Shown here piece after piece: positions 1 through 9,673 of a stretch of DNA of 64,000 bases. Under the pieces are notes generated by a model that had not been told where the DNA came from, did not search any database, and saw nothing but the letters and a program-made list of their open reading frames with translations. Each line of letters opens with the position of its first letter. The first letter of the stretch is position 1. Where the stretch lies: the NCBI GenBank assembly GCA_045123185.1, contig JBGVIL010000174.1:25412-89411 (forward strand), given 5' to 3'. A program made the position numbers and the translations under genes. The DNA comes from UBA1231 sp045123185 (lineage in GTDB: Bacteria; Bacillota_I; Bacilli_A; ML615J-28; CAG-313).

Positions 1-914
1 AAAGTTTGTTTTTTAAAATCATAGTTTCCAAATAATTGGACATCTTTGTTAATTAATATAGGTTCACCTTTTTCTAAGACTGCTTTTCCATTATCATTAA
101 CTTCATACATATTTTGAAGTGATTCAAATGATGTTTGAAGGACAACAATTTCGCCCGTTTTAGAATCGTTTGTACATGCAAGTAAATCATTGTATGTATA
201 AACATTTACCCCATTTTCCACAATTTCAAATGAATATGTACCTGGAGTTGCAAGTGAACCTTCACCACAACCAATTGTAAAACTAGCAAAACCTGGTGCG
301 ATGATTTCAACTGTATTAGTTGATAAATCAACTTTAATATTATCTGTACATGAAGTTAATCTAATTTTTGATTGTTCAGAATCAGGTACTGCACGTACAT
401 TAATTTTAAATGTTGATCTTTGTTTTTCACCATTTACTAAATCAAATTCACCATGATATAAAGTTTGATCAATATTTCTTTGTGATGCTTTTTGTTCTTT
501 GTTTATTACCACAACACCATCTTGATAGATGATTGCATTCATTGATCTAAACACATTACCTTTTTCGTTTGAACAAGTAATAATAATATTACCAGGTGAA
601 ATTGCTTTTAAATAGTATTGTCCATCTTGATGGACGATTTCTGCATAAACATTTTCATCAGTTAAGTCTTGGTTTCTTATTTGCCAGACTAAATTATTTC
701 CAGCTCCGGCTGGATAATTTTTTTGGTTAATACCTCTGGCATTAAGAGGATATAAACCACTACTTACTTTAAATACTTCAGTATCTTCGTAATCCCAATC
801 AATACCAATAATGTCGTTATCGACAAAACTAAAAGTTGTATTGATTGTTACAACACCTAGTATTGCAATCATAAAAGGTATAAATAATAGTATTATTAAA
901 TTCTTCTTAGCCAT
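1..914 (-). CDS. Membrane-anchored exported surface protein, C-terminus beyond the window
   Basis: Reading the minus strand from the ATG at 914 gives an open frame of 304 codons that runs off the start of the window without a stop. The protein begins MAKKNLIILLFIPFMIAILG, a single hydrophobic segment after a short basic start, so it is probably anchored and exposed outside. The rest is polar and beta-rich, with a stretch near residues 100-150 resembling bacterial Ig-like folds (SPGNIIITCSNEKG). Near residues 250-270 it reads YTYNDLLACTNDSKTGEIVVL, like the first turn of a right-handed beta-helix. That fold reading is inference. The start lies one base after the stop of the ABC permease gene, so it is the last visible gene of the SipW/TasA-like operon. 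Confidence 0.75.
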   Translation of the reverse strand, partial: MAKKNLIILLFIPFMIAILGVVTINTTFSFVDNDIIGIDWDYEDTEVFKVSSGLYPLNARGINQKNYPAGAGNNLVWQIRNQDLTDENVYAEIVHQDGQYYLKAISPGNIIITCSNEKGNVFRSMNAIIYQDGVVVINKEQKASQRNIDQTLYHGEFDLVNGEKQRSTFKINVRAVPDSEQSKIRLTSCTDNIKVDLSTNTVEIIAPGFASFTIGCGEGSLATPGTYSFEIVENGVNVYTYNDLLACTNDSKTGEIVVLQTSFESLQNMYEVNDNGKAVLEKGEPILINKDVQLFGNYDFKKQT

Positions 915-915
915 A

Positions 916-2508
916 CTAGTTCACCACATCTAAATCCATAAATAATGAATTCATATTTTTAAGTAGATATATAATGATTGGGATTGCAGAAACACCAAAG
1001 ACGATTAATCCAATCGCATATGCAATATATATCGATAAGCCAAAATATGAAAATCCAGCACATACTACGAAATATAAAATCGGTAATACGTAAGCATATA
1101 AACTAGATAAATACGTAGATCTTGGCTTTTTATTTCTAATTGATAATTCTTCTTTTAAAGATACAATATCGAATACTATTAACAATGAAGTTATTAGTAA
1201 TAATCCAAAAATGAATGTATTAAATACAAATATTTTAGTTATTAATAAAACTAATAGTGATACTAATAACGATCCAAAAGATAGAATTAGAGGTATCATA
1301 AACTTAATAATAAGTTGAGTACTATATTTTACTGGAATTGTCTTCATGACTTTAATCGTTGCTTTTTCCATTTGAATATATTGGTTTGCACCTTGAGCTA
1401 TTATTACCGAAAATAACATCAAGATTAATATATCAATTAGCGGAATAAAGTTTGGAACGATTGAGATGTAGTAAGCAAACACCCCTCTAGTAAAAATAGT
1501 ATTTAAAGCTTTAATAACCATATACGCTAAGAATGGTTGAACAATTAATAGTCCCGTAAAAGATAGCGTATAATCAGAGTTTTTAGTAAGAAGTGTAATT
1601 TCTTTTTTGATTAAAGCTTTTTTAACAGAAGTAAACTTCATTTCTTTTTCTTTTGGTTTGTGTTTATTAAATACAGATATATTACGAACATAATTAAACG
1701 CAAATACTGTAATTGTCGCACCAATTATAAACACTCCGAGTGCAATTGCAATATACGGAAATAACGCAATTGTTCTTTTTTGAATAAACACATCGACTAA
1801 AAAATTAATTGGTACTTGATATTTTTCGAAAGCAATTAGCTTATTAATTCTTTCAGTTGTAAATAGTAGATTAATACTACCACCCGCAATAAACTCAATA
1901 AAGATATTAAGTACGCTTGCGTATAAATAACAACCAATAAATAATATAACTAATGTACTAATAAATTTAATTATTAAATGTTTGTTTAAGAATTTTTTTA
2001 GTAACCAATAAGGATACACTAAAATTAGCGAAACGCCAATTTCAAAGATAAATGAAAGTAATGGATAAAATAAACCAATGTAATAAAACATTAAACCTTT
2101 ACTTTCCATTCTTCCGTATGCAACAAATAATGGATAGATAAACATTACACTTGTTGCGTAGTGCATAATAAATAAGAATATTAATTTTGAAAAGATAATT
2201 GATCCATTGCTGACAGGATGCACTGATAACTGTTCAATATCTTTGTCATTAAAGAATAGTTTATTTGCTCTAATGACACCGGCAATGATCAACATGATTG
2301 AAATAATAAATAAAAACAAACTCATGAATGTCATTGATGCATTTTTAAACTTATTTGTTTTACTAATTAATGTTGTAAATAAATAAACTTCAATTGCGAT
2401 AAATGCACCAAGAAATATCAGACTGAAGATAGCAGATATAATTCTTTTAGAAAGTTTTTTATCTTGCCTAAACATCAGTTTAAAATCTTTGTACAAGAGG
2501 TTCAGCAT
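916..2508 (-). CDS. ABC-2 type exporter permease
   Basis: A 530-residue polytopic membrane protein with about a dozen hydrophobic segments spread over its length, in two blocks separated by a basic loop near residues 280-300 (HKPKEKEMKFTSVKKALIKK). Length and layout fit the permease of a putative ABC exporter. It ends in TAG at 916-918. The ATPase gene lies directly upstream, its stop three bases before this start, so the two should form one transporter. The substrate cannot be read from sequence; the operon context suggests an envelope or export role (inference). Confidence 0.8.
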   Translation of the reverse strand: MLNLLYKDFKLMFRQDKKLSKRIISAIFSLIFLGAFIAIEVYLFTTLISKTNKFKNASMTFMSLFLFIISIMLIIAGVIRANKLFFNDKDIEQLSVHPVSNGSIIFSKLIFLFIMHYATSVMFIYPLFVAYGRMESKGLMFYYIGLFYPLLSFIFEIGVSLILVYPYWLLKKFLNKHLIIKFISTLVILFIGCYLYASVLNIFIEFIAGGSINLLFTTERINKLIAFEKYQVPINFLVDVFIQKRTIALFPYIAIALGVFIIGATITVFAFNYVRNISVFNKHKPKEKEMKFTSVKKALIKKEITLLTKNSDYTLSFTGLLIVQPFLAYMVIKALNTIFTRGVFAYYISIVPNFIPLIDILILMLFSVIIAQGANQYIQMEKATIKVMKTIPVKYSTQLIIKFMIPLILSFGSLLVSLLVLLITKIFVFNTFIFGLLLITSLLIVFDIVSLKEELSIRNKKPRSTYLSSLYAYVLPILYFVVCAGFSYFGLSIYIAYAIGLIVFGVSAIPIIIYLLKNMNSLFMDLDVVN

Positions 2509-2511
2509 ATA

Positions 2512-3261
2512 CTAACCTCCATAAGTATCCATAAATAATCTAGATAATTGTAATCTCTTATTTGGATCTTTCTTTAGATCAATTAATGTTTTAACAACAC
2601 CATCATTAACTATTGCAACTCGATCACAAATCTTTGACATTAATTCAATATTGTGTGATGTTACAAATACTGTATTACCATGATTTGCATATTCACGCAT
2701 CATTTTCTTTAACTCTTCAACTGCCATAATGTCAAGCCCTACAGTAGGTTCATCCAAGATCCAAATCTTTGGACTATGTAAAAGACTTGCAACTAGACAT
2801 AATTTTTGTTTCATCCCGTGAGAATAATCAGAAATCGGATTATTCAATTCTTCTAGTTTTAATTGTAATCTATTACATAAATAAACATAATTTTTCTTAA
2901 AGTCGCCTTCACTTAATTGATAAATGTTTGCAACAAATTCTAAGTAGTCTCTACCTTTCATTTCTTCATAACATGTTGGTTCAGACGCAACATATCCAAA
3001 AGATTCTTTTGCAAGTAATGGGTCTTTCTTAATATCGAATCCATTCAGCAAAATTCGTCCACTATTGAATTTTTTAGACCCAATCATACAATCAATAGTA
3101 GTAGATTTACCAATCCCATTTCGGCCGATAAATCCGAACATTTCACCTTCATAAACCTCAAGATTTAAACCTTTCAATACTTCTTTTGGTCCATAAGATT
3201 TATATAGATTATCTATTAATATTTTAGCAACTGGTAAATTATCTTTTTTAACTTCACTCAT
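2512..3261 (-). CDS. ABC transporter ATP-binding protein
   Basis: A 249-residue ATPase with all the ABC motifs. Walker A is GRNGIGKSTT near residue 46, the Q-loop region follows, the signature is unusual (YSHGMKQKLCLVASLL, DYSHG replacing LSGGQ), Walker B is WILDEPTVGLD, and the switch histidine is in TSHN. A DYSHGM-type signature is typical of ABC-2 export ATPases such as the YxlF/EcsA-like group. A GAGAGG ribosome site precedes the ATG. It pairs with the permease downstream and sits in the operon that starts with the TasA-like genes. Confidence 0.92.
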   Translation of the reverse strand: MSEVKKDNLPVAKILIDNLYKSYGPKEVLKGLNLEVYEGEMFGFIGRNGIGKSTTIDCMIGSKKFNSGRILLNGFDIKKDPLLAKESFGYVASEPTCYEEMKGRDYLEFVANIYQLSEGDFKKNYVYLCNRLQLKLEELNNPISDYSHGMKQKLCLVASLLHSPKIWILDEPTVGLDIMAVEELKKMMREYANHGNTVFVTSHNIELMSKICDRVAIVNDGVVKTLIDLKKDPNKRLQLSRLFMDTYGG

Positions 3262-3263
3262 AA

Positions 3264-4544
3264 TTAACCTCTCTTAATTCTCATAAACCAAACTGTATCC
3301 AGTTCCTCACTTTGGTTTTTAAAGACATATTGAGTACGACAATTTGAACACTCATAATAGCCTTTATCATTATCTAATTGTTTACTACGACATACTGGAC
3401 AATATTTTTGATAAACATCTTTTTTAACAATGATTTCTTCAAACTTCATGTTAAGCCATTCATAAACCATAACTTCTTCTGATAATGTTCTTTTAAATAT
3501 TGGTTCAGTAATCTTATCGAAATCATATAGATTCCAAATTGTAATTACATCAATTGTGTTAAATTGATCACTATTCTTGTAATCAATTGTTTCGTCTTTA
3601 AGAACACGTTCTGTGCTTAGATATAAATAATGTTTTGCTTTAACATCTTTATAACTAATTGTGAAAGATATTCCTGTACGATATCTACTTAATAATAAAT
3701 TAACTTTGTAATCTTTATAAGTAAATGTTGCATTGTGACTTGTATTATTAGCTTCTTCATCAAGGATAAATCCTTTTTTATTTAAAGCTTTTAATAGATG
3801 AAATACATAGTATGTTCTAAAGTCATTTTGTAAACTACTTAAATCTTCATAAGCAATAAACTTACGATAGAACTTAAAACAATAATTATACAAACGGTCT
3901 TTTAATAAGATGTTTGTTGGTTGAATCTTTTTAAGTGATAAATCACATTTTTTAATTTCTTTATAAAAGTAAGAATTTTTAATATGTCTAAGTTTTCTTT
4001 GTAACTTGTCAACTTTTGTTAAAGCATTTTCGATTGATTCGTTTTCTAAAACTATTTCATAGCTATTATCAATCGATGGTAAAATTGAAACATAAAAATC
4101 ATAATATTTGTTAATTTCTTGATCTAATAATTTAATTAACATCCCGATAAAAATATTTTCATAAATCTTAAGTTCATCTAGATGTTGGTGATGATACACA
4201 TATTCTGGTACCATATCTAAATCTTTTTGTTTCCATAGGTTAGACTCTCTCATAACTTTTTGGAATTGGTCACGTTCAATATGTCCTGCAAGTTCAGCAC
4301 GTATTACGATATCTTCACTTTTTGTAATAATGTGTGGATGAACAATAATTGAACTAATAACACTAAGTACAAATGAAACTTCATCGAAGAAATCGCTATC
4401 GTTTTGAAAAGAAAAACTTTGTAGTGAATTAATATTAAGAGAGTCTAATTCACGATATAAATTATCAAAGCCTTTATGCTCACTTTGATATTTTCTAATT
4501 TGTTTAATTGTGTTTTTTAATTGGATTCCTTCGATGATTTTCAT
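3264..4544 (-). CDS. Partner protein of the AAA ATPase with C-terminal zinc ribbon
   Basis: A 426-residue soluble protein rich in charged helices. A segment near residues 127-140 (YENIFIGMLIKLL) resembles the conserved E-N-x-F-x-x-x-L patch of DUF2357/McrC-like proteins, the usual partners of McrB-type ATPases; this match is by eye and tentative. The C-terminus carries a clear four-cysteine zinc ribbon, Cys382, Cys385, Cys399 and Cys402 (CPVCRS and CSNCRT). I do not see the PD-(D/E)xK nuclease motif that McrC carries. It lies between the AAA ATPase gene and the ABC ATPase gene with gaps of 11 and 2 bases, so it is probably co-translated with them. Function unknown. Confidence 0.7.
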   Translation of the reverse strand: MKIIEGIQLKNTIKQIRKYQSEHKGFDNLYRELDSLNINSLQSFSFQNDSDFFDEVSFVLSVISSIIVHPHIITKSEDIVIRAELAGHIERDQFQKVMRESNLWKQKDLDMVPEYVYHHQHLDELKIYENIFIGMLIKLLDQEINKYYDFYVSILPSIDNSYEIVLENESIENALTKVDKLQRKLRHIKNSYFYKEIKKCDLSLKKIQPTNILLKDRLYNYCFKFYRKFIAYEDLSSLQNDFRTYYVFHLLKALNKKGFILDEEANNTSHNATFTYKDYKVNLLLSRYRTGISFTISYKDVKAKHYLYLSTERVLKDETIDYKNSDQFNTIDVITIWNLYDFDKITEPIFKRTLSEEVMVYEWLNMKFEEIIVKKDVYQKYCPVCRSKQLDNDKGYYECSNCRTQYVFKNQSEELDTVWFMRIKRG

Positions 4545-4555
4545 ATGCTTATAAC

Positions 4556-6370
4556 CTATAACTTTCTCATTAAAGATTGAATTTCTTTTTCTGAACGAAC
4601 TAATACATTAGGTCCGTAAGTTTTTTGAATAAGATTTAGTAATTCTCTTAAAGCACCTTTTACATATTCTTCAAAGCGCCCTTCAAGTTTACTAATAACT
4701 TTTCTTGAAAGTAAGAAGTCAAGAGCTTCTTCTTTCTTTCCACCACATGCAACATATACCGGAACAATTTGGTTAATTTGATTTAAGATACGGTTACCGA
4801 ATGTTAAATCAAATTGTTCATAAATGTAATCTGTTACTTTGAATAATTTATCAAAATCAGCTTGTGTCATATGGTTTTCAGTTTGTGCTTTGGCTTGACT
4901 TATTAGTGATTGAAGTTTTGAATGGCTTAATCTAATTGGAGACGCATCTTCATTTACTTCAAATGGTGTATTACGATTATCAAAGTCAATTGTTATAGCA
5001 CGGTCATACACTTTATCACTAATAGTGAATGTAGAGTCATCCTTGTTGGCTGTTCCAACAAAGTATGAGTTTTCAGGAATTTGAATTACACCATCAAGTA
5101 ATTTTGCTGGTGGAACAAATTCATATGGAAGTTGCATAATTTGTAGCTTCCATTCAGATGTTGGATATTCTAAGACAGATAGGAAATCTGCAAAGTAATA
5201 TTCAACACGTGAAATGTTCATTTCATCTAGAACATATAAGTGAATCATATCTGGATTATAGTTACCATGATATAATCCAACTAAGAACTCAGTTTCTGAG
5301 TATGTTTTTGCAAAGTCATTGAAATAACCAATTAGGTTAGTCTTATCTCTCCAAGTTGCTTGAACTGGTAAGAATAATAAGTTACATCCTGCAAACTTAG
5401 CAAAGTATCTAGGAAGTGATGATTTACCAGTACCAGATAGACCTTCTAAGATCATAAAGTGTGTTGCACCAAAACCACTAATATAGTAACGAATTGTTTC
5501 AATATCGTAGTAAAGTTTTTCTTCTTTTGCAAGATAGTTTCTAAATTTAACACAAAGTTCTTCAAGTGTTAAATCATCTGTTTCAATTTCTTCAATTGCA
5601 TAACCTTCATATTGGATGTCCATTTTTGATAATGCTGGGAATACTTTTTCACGGTCATCTAAGCCTTCAGCTTTGTTGATAACACTACCTTCACCACCAG
5701 CACCACCACCGCCAGAACCAGTACCATTTCCACCAGCTCCGCTTCCTTCTGATCCAGCCCCTTCAAGAGTTGCTGATTCGTCGAAATTAGCAGTGACATC
5801 TAATGCTTCTAAATCTTCTTCATCTTCAATGATAGCAGCATCTTTATCAGTAAAGAATCTAAATGGTTTGTCTACTAACAAGAAGTTAATAACAAATAGT
5901 AATATTCCACCAAATAAAATTAATAAGATTACATAAATTAAAGTTGTAATAATAAATGTTTGGCCAATATATTGAAGTAATATACCAATGTTCTTACTTG
6001 TTAGTGGTTTTTGAATTACAATACCAATTCCAAGTGATAAGATTAAACATGCTACAAAAGATAAGAAATAAGATACAAACATTTTTGCACTATATGGACT
6101 TTGTCCATTTACAATAGCGTATCTTCTTTCGTAAATACAAACTGCTACAAAAACGATTATGTATAGTGCAACAAGTAATAAACAAATAAATCCAGATACT
6201 CCAGGAGTAATACGTGTAAAATTAAACATATCTCCAAGACTAGCAATTGGATTATTTTTATTTACAAGTGTTCCACCTAAACATAGGCCTGTAAATACTA
6301 ATAGAATAGAGTAGAAGAATGCAAGTGACAATGCAATTAGATTTTTTCTAGTAAAATAGGGTTTTGCCAT
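4556..6370 (-). CDS. Membrane-anchored McrB-like AAA+ ATPase
   Basis: A 604-residue protein in three parts. Residues 10-165 hold four hydrophobic segments. Residues 180-200 are acidic and 204-228 are almost pure Gly/Ser/Ala/Glu, a flexible linker. From about 290 there is an AAA+ module: Walker A GLSGTGKSS at 310-318, Walker B LYVLDEMN at 378-385 followed by ISRVEYYFADFLSVLE, and a sensor segment GTANKDDST at 439-447. The DEMN-x-x-RVE wording is that of the McrB/MoxR-like branch. Restriction McrB proteins are cytosolic with an N-terminal DNA-binding domain; here that is replaced by membrane anchors. Neighbours are the zinc-ribbon partner and the SipW peptidase, which suggests a role in building or secreting the surface proteins (inference). 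Confidence 0.85.
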   Translation of the reverse strand: MAKPYFTRKNLIALSLAFFYSILLVFTGLCLGGTLVNKNNPIASLGDMFNFTRITPGVSGFICLLLVALYIIVFVAVCIYERRYAIVNGQSPYSAKMFVSYFLSFVACLILSLGIGIVIQKPLTSKNIGILLQYIGQTFIITTLIYVILLILFGGILLFVINFLLVDKPFRFFTDKDAAIIEDEEDLEALDVTANFDESATLEGAGSEGSGAGGNGTGSGGGGAGGEGSVINKAEGLDDREKVFPALSKMDIQYEGYAIEEIETDDLTLEELCVKFRNYLAKEEKLYYDIETIRYYISGFGATHFMILEGLSGTGKSSLPRYFAKFAGCNLLFLPVQATWRDKTNLIGYFNDFAKTYSETEFLVGLYHGNYNPDMIHLYVLDEMNISRVEYYFADFLSVLEYPTSEWKLQIMQLPYEFVPPAKLLDGVIQIPENSYFVGTANKDDSTFTISDKVYDRAITIDFDNRNTPFEVNEDASPIRLSHSKLQSLISQAKAQTENHMTQADFDKLFKVTDYIYEQFDLTFGNRILNQINQIVPVYVACGGKKEEALDFLLSRKVISKLEGRFEEYVKGALRELLNLIQKTYGPNVLVRSEKEIQSLMRKL

Positions 6371-6374
6371 TTTC

Positions 6375-7349
6375 TTATTCTCCCTCTTTGATTTCTTCTT
6401 CTAAAACTTCAGGTTCTTCTGAAGTTTTTTCTTCATTATTAGGTGTTTCAATTTCAGTCTTATTGATGAATCCTTCTTCATCAAATGTATATGCAACACC
6501 TTTATAATAAATTGTTTCATGATATTTTGCGGTTAAAGCTTTTGATTCAGTTTCTTCACTATAATCAATAACTTTACCAAGCTTTTTAGCTCTTTCTCTT
6601 TGAACTTTATTTATTTTCTCTGCGTTACGATCAATCATAATCAAACAATACACAAGTGAGATAATAGTAATAATACCTGCACCTGATTGTAAGAAAATAA
6701 TAAAGATACCAATTCCATCTATTTTCTTTCCTGTATATCTTCCGACTACATCTTCAAATTTAGGTGAATATGAGTCGTCAGATTTATTTGCATCCCCTCT
6801 TGTTACATATCTAAGTTCCCCATCAATTACTTTTATTTCTCGAATACGGTGAATAATATTAATGTCTTTATCATTTTTAAAACATATAACATCATACTTA
6901 GATAACATGCTAGGATCTTCAATTTTTTCTAGATAAATTATGTCATATTGATCAAACTGATCAGTTAAGTTGTTTTCGTTGACATATTTATTAGATTCGT
7001 TAATAAAACTCATTGATGGAGATGCAACTACCATTAAGTTTCTTCCACCAATCATTAATACGTTATTAACTATTTTACTATACAAGGAAAAAAGAAATAA
7101 CGGAACAACTATAGCAAGCGCAACATAATAAATAACTGTTTTAACAACTTTTAAAATTTTCTTGCGCTTAATTACTTTTTGATCCCTATTACGGATTACT
7201 TCATCGATAATCTCAATGTCTCTTTTTCCAGACTTAATTTCTTCGATTTGTGAATTAGCATAAGTCTTATAAAGAATTGTAAACAATACTGCAAAACTGA
7301 CAACACCAATGAATGTAACTATAATAGGTATTATGCTTAAAAACTGCAT
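6375..7349 (-). CDS. sipW: SipW-type (ER-type) signal peptidase I
   Basis: A 324-residue membrane peptidase with hydrophobic segments near residues 5-27, 68-90 and 215-240. The catalytic serine is in ASPSMS (Ser112). The position that is lysine in ordinary bacterial signal peptidases is His167 in IIHRI, which marks the Ser-His-Asp ER/SipW type. The acidic residue is probably in RGDANKSDD. It is longer than Bacillus SipW because of an extra N-terminal segment and a basic/acidic cytoplasmic tail of about 80 residues. Four genes for proteins with SipW-dependent leaders lie directly upstream, so these are its likely substrates. Confidence 0.88.
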   Translation of the reverse strand: MQFLSIIPIIVTFIGVVSFAVLFTILYKTYANSQIEEIKSGKRDIEIIDEVIRNRDQKVIKRKKILKVVKTVIYYVALAIVVPLFLFSLYSKIVNNVLMIGGRNLMVVASPSMSFINESNKYVNENNLTDQFDQYDIIYLEKIEDPSMLSKYDVICFKNDKDINIIHRIREIKVIDGELRYVTRGDANKSDDSYSPKFEDVVGRYTGKKIDGIGIFIIFLQSGAGIITIISLVYCLIMIDRNAEKINKVQRERAKKLGKVIDYSEETESKALTAKYHETIYYKGVAYTFDEEGFINKTEIETPNNEEKTSEEPEVLEEEIKEGE

Positions 7350-7360
7350 ATTAATTATAA

Positions 7361-8206
7361 TTAGTTGATGTTTGCAGTAATTGTTAGTTTGTAAAGTGGT
7401 GTTTCATGAGCAAGAAGTTCTTCTTCTGTAGCATCTTGTTTATATTCATAACCATAAACAAGAGCACGGAATTTTTCTAACTCTTCTTTAACTTTACTAT
7501 TTTCAATTAACATTCCTTCCGGATGCGAATCATAATATAAACCTGGATTCATACCACCAAATTTTTCTCCCCAACCAAATTCAATTCGGTAGTTTAGTAG
7601 AAGTCTACCTGTTGGTACATCTTCTCCACGTTTATTTTTAATTGTTTCAGCAAGTAACTCATTGTCACCTTCTTTTAACTCAACACACAATTCTCCACCC
7701 ATAATTGTTGCGCATTCAGGTAATGTGATATAACCTTTCTCAGCTGCATCGATTACACCTTGTGGAACTTCTAATTTGATAGTAATTTTATCAATGTATT
7801 CTCGAGGTGAAATAAATGCTTTTACGACTAAGACAAGTGATTCAACAGCACCGCCTTCATTATAGCGAACTCTTCCAGAGATATCACTGGCAAGTGGTTC
7901 AAAATCAAAGATAAATTTGTTTTTTGCAACTTCGACTAATTTCTTTTCATATTTAGAAACATTTGTTTCTGGATTAACAACAAGTTCTAGTGCTTCTTTA
8001 TATATTTTCAAATCAGTGATAGTGATGTTTGCATCTGCAACAACACCAATTTCAACGCCGCCTTCAAAATCTTCTTTGGCCCCAGTTGACATTACCCATA
8101 CAGTAAATCCAGTAGAGATTAAAGCAATTGATATAAACAGGAATAATCCAAATAGAATGATTTTACGTTTGTAAGAATTTCTAGTAATCTTTCTATTCTT
8201 CCTCAT
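7361..8206 (-). CDS. SipW-dependent TasA-like exported protein (longest of four paralogues)
   Basis: A 281-residue protein with a basic start (MRKNRKITRNSYKRK) and a hydrophobic leader near residues 16-40 ending GFTVWVMSTGA, as in alternate-signal-peptide exported proteins cut by SipW. The mature part is beta-rich. Near the C-terminus it has FGWGEKFGGMNPGLYYD, the shared F-x-WGE...NP..YY box of the family found in all four neighbours. It is the most diverged copy, with a longer N-terminus, and the last of the four in the transcript, next to sipW. A structural or assembly-starter role is inference from TasA biology. Confidence 0.82.
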   Translation of the reverse strand: MRKNRKITRNSYKRKIILFGLFLFISIALISTGFTVWVMSTGAKEDFEGGVEIGVVADANITITDLKIYKEALELVVNPETNVSKYEKKLVEVAKNKFIFDFEPLASDISGRVRYNEGGAVESLVLVVKAFISPREYIDKITIKLEVPQGVIDAAEKGYITLPECATIMGGELCVELKEGDNELLAETIKNKRGEDVPTGRLLLNYRIEFGWGEKFGGMNPGLYYDSHPEGMLIENSKVKEELEKFRALVYGYEYKQDATEEELLAHETPLYKLTITANIN

Positions 8207-8242
8207 ATCATCAACTTTCCTTTCTATAGATTTTTATTTAAA

Positions 8243-8941
8243 TTATTTTGTAGTTACCTCTACAGTTGCAACATAAGTTACAGTATGTTCTGAACCTTCT
8301 GTTCCTTCAAAGATTTCTCTTAAATCATCTAATTTTTCGATTGATTCATCAGCTAAATCATCAGAATATTCAAATCCATTGTAATAATCGATTGGGTTTT
8401 TACCATCAAAAGCTTCGCCCCACTTGAATTCGATATCTAAGTAAACTGTTAATGTTCCATTTTCGATTTTGTTTTCATCATCAGCATCTGCATCAGCAAT
8501 ATCTTTTAATTCAGCTGCAGTTTTAGTAATAACTGGTAAAGCAGCTACATATTCAGCAGCTAAAGCTTGTGCATAATAAGCACTAGTATCTTCAGTAAGA
8601 GTGATAGTTAATGTATCAAGATAATCAAAGTTACCAATAACGATTTTGATTTTAGCTTTTAAATTTTCATTTAATTTAACGCCTGCGTCATCAGTTTCTT
8701 CATATTTCATCCAGCTGTATGCAACAGATGAATCTTTTTCTTTAGCACCAAAAATAATTTGTTCGCCTTCAGTAATTTCAGCAGAAATGCTAAGACGAGC
8801 ATCTTTAACAACGTCAACACGGATTGTACCAGTATCTTGAGCATTAGCATCATTTGTGATAACCCATGCAGCGAAACCGACACTACCAAGTGCTAAACAT
8901 GCAAGTAAACATACTAGTAAAGTAAGTGATCTTCTTTTCAT
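8243..8941 (-). CDS. SipW-dependent TasA-like exported protein
   Basis: A 232-residue exported protein. The leader MKRRSLTLLVCLLACLALGS ends GFAAWVIT, the alternate-type signal processed by SipW. The mature protein is acidic, alternates beta strands with an Ala/Asp-rich stretch (DADADDE), and carries the family box FKWGEAFDGKNPIDYYNG near residue 175. The C-terminus ends in a strand-like THR/VAL-rich tail. An AAAGGAGAAAAAC ribosome site precedes the ATG. It is the third of four tandem paralogues; by analogy with TasA they may polymerise into surface fibres (inference). Confidence 0.85.
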   Translation of the reverse strand: MKRRSLTLLVCLLACLALGSVGFAAWVITNDANAQDTGTIRVDVVKDARLSISAEITEGEQIIFGAKEKDSSVAYSWMKYEETDDAGVKLNENLKAKIKIVIGNFDYLDTLTITLTEDTSAYYAQALAAEYVAALPVITKTAAELKDIADADADDENKIENGTLTVYLDIEFKWGEAFDGKNPIDYYNGFEYSDDLADESIEKLDDLREIFEGTEGSEHTVTYVATVEVTTK

Positions 8942-8961
8942 AGTTTTTCTCCTTTATAAAT

Positions 8962-9645
8962 TTATTTGATAGTTACTTTATAACTTAATTCATATAAAGC
9001 TGCGTAAACTTTTCCTAAGAAATCTTCAGCTTCATCACGGTCTTGTGCATAAGAATGACCAGTACCGTTATAATAAGTATAAGGGTTACCATTTGCTCCC
9101 CAACTAAATGTGATCTTAATTTGAGCTGTTCCAGATGTTGCATCAACTACTAAATCTGTGTAGTTAATTGTTCCATCAAATGCAACCCATTCTTCGCCAG
9201 ATTTAATTGTCATAACCGGAGCGGCAAGACCTACATCTGTGAATAATTCGTTAAGTTGAGTAGTATTATATTCAGTACCACCCTTTACACCAGTTAAAGT
9301 TACACCAAGTGCTGCAGCATTTAATGTTGCATTAACATCTGCACCATCTTCTGGTTTAATAACAACAGTTAAAATTGTTTCTAAAGAATCAAATTTGCCT
9401 GAATTATTAGTTAACCAATCAGTTGGTTTTGGTGAATAACCAGTAGGAACACCATATTGAATTGTTTCGTTAGATAATGTTGCAGTTACATCATAAACTT
9501 GACTTGTAACATCATCAACCCAAATTGAACCTTCATCATGTCCTGATGCTTCAGGATTTGAAATAATCCAAGACGCAAACCCGATACTTGCAAGTGCTAA
9601 CACTGCTAAAATACAAATAGCTAGTGTAATACTTCTTCTTTTCAT
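8962..9645 (-). CDS. SipW-dependent TasA-like exported protein
   Basis: A 227-residue paralogue. Leader MKRRSITLAICILAVLALAS then GFASWIISNPEASGHDEG. The mature part begins with IWVDDVTSQVYDVTATLSN, the same opening as the neighbouring copies. The family box is shortened to FSWGANGNPYTYYNG, losing the Glu after WG that the other three keep. It ends TYKVTIK-like in a beta strand with no anchor. A strong AAGGAGGAAAC ribosome site suggests high expression. Second of four tandem copies. Confidence 0.85.
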   Translation of the reverse strand: MKRRSITLAICILAVLALASIGFASWIISNPEASGHDEGSIWVDDVTSQVYDVTATLSNETIQYGVPTGYSPKPTDWLTNNSGKFDSLETILTVVIKPEDGADVNATLNAAALGVTLTGVKGGTEYNTTQLNELFTDVGLAAPVMTIKSGEEWVAFDGTINYTDLVVDATSGTAQIKITFSWGANGNPYTYYNGTGHSYAQDRDEAEDFLGKVYAALYELSYKVTIK

Positions 9646-9673
9646 AAGTTTCCTCCTTGTAATTTTAGTTTAA

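Noticed and set aside
5616..5936. A Pro/Ser/Ala-rich plus-strand gene
   Set aside because: It is the reverse reading of the Gly-rich linker of the AAA ATPase, with no ribosome site.
3264..6370. A McrBC restriction system
   Set aside because: The ATPase has membrane anchors instead of a DNA-binding domain, and I see no nuclease motif in the partner; the operon is about secretion.
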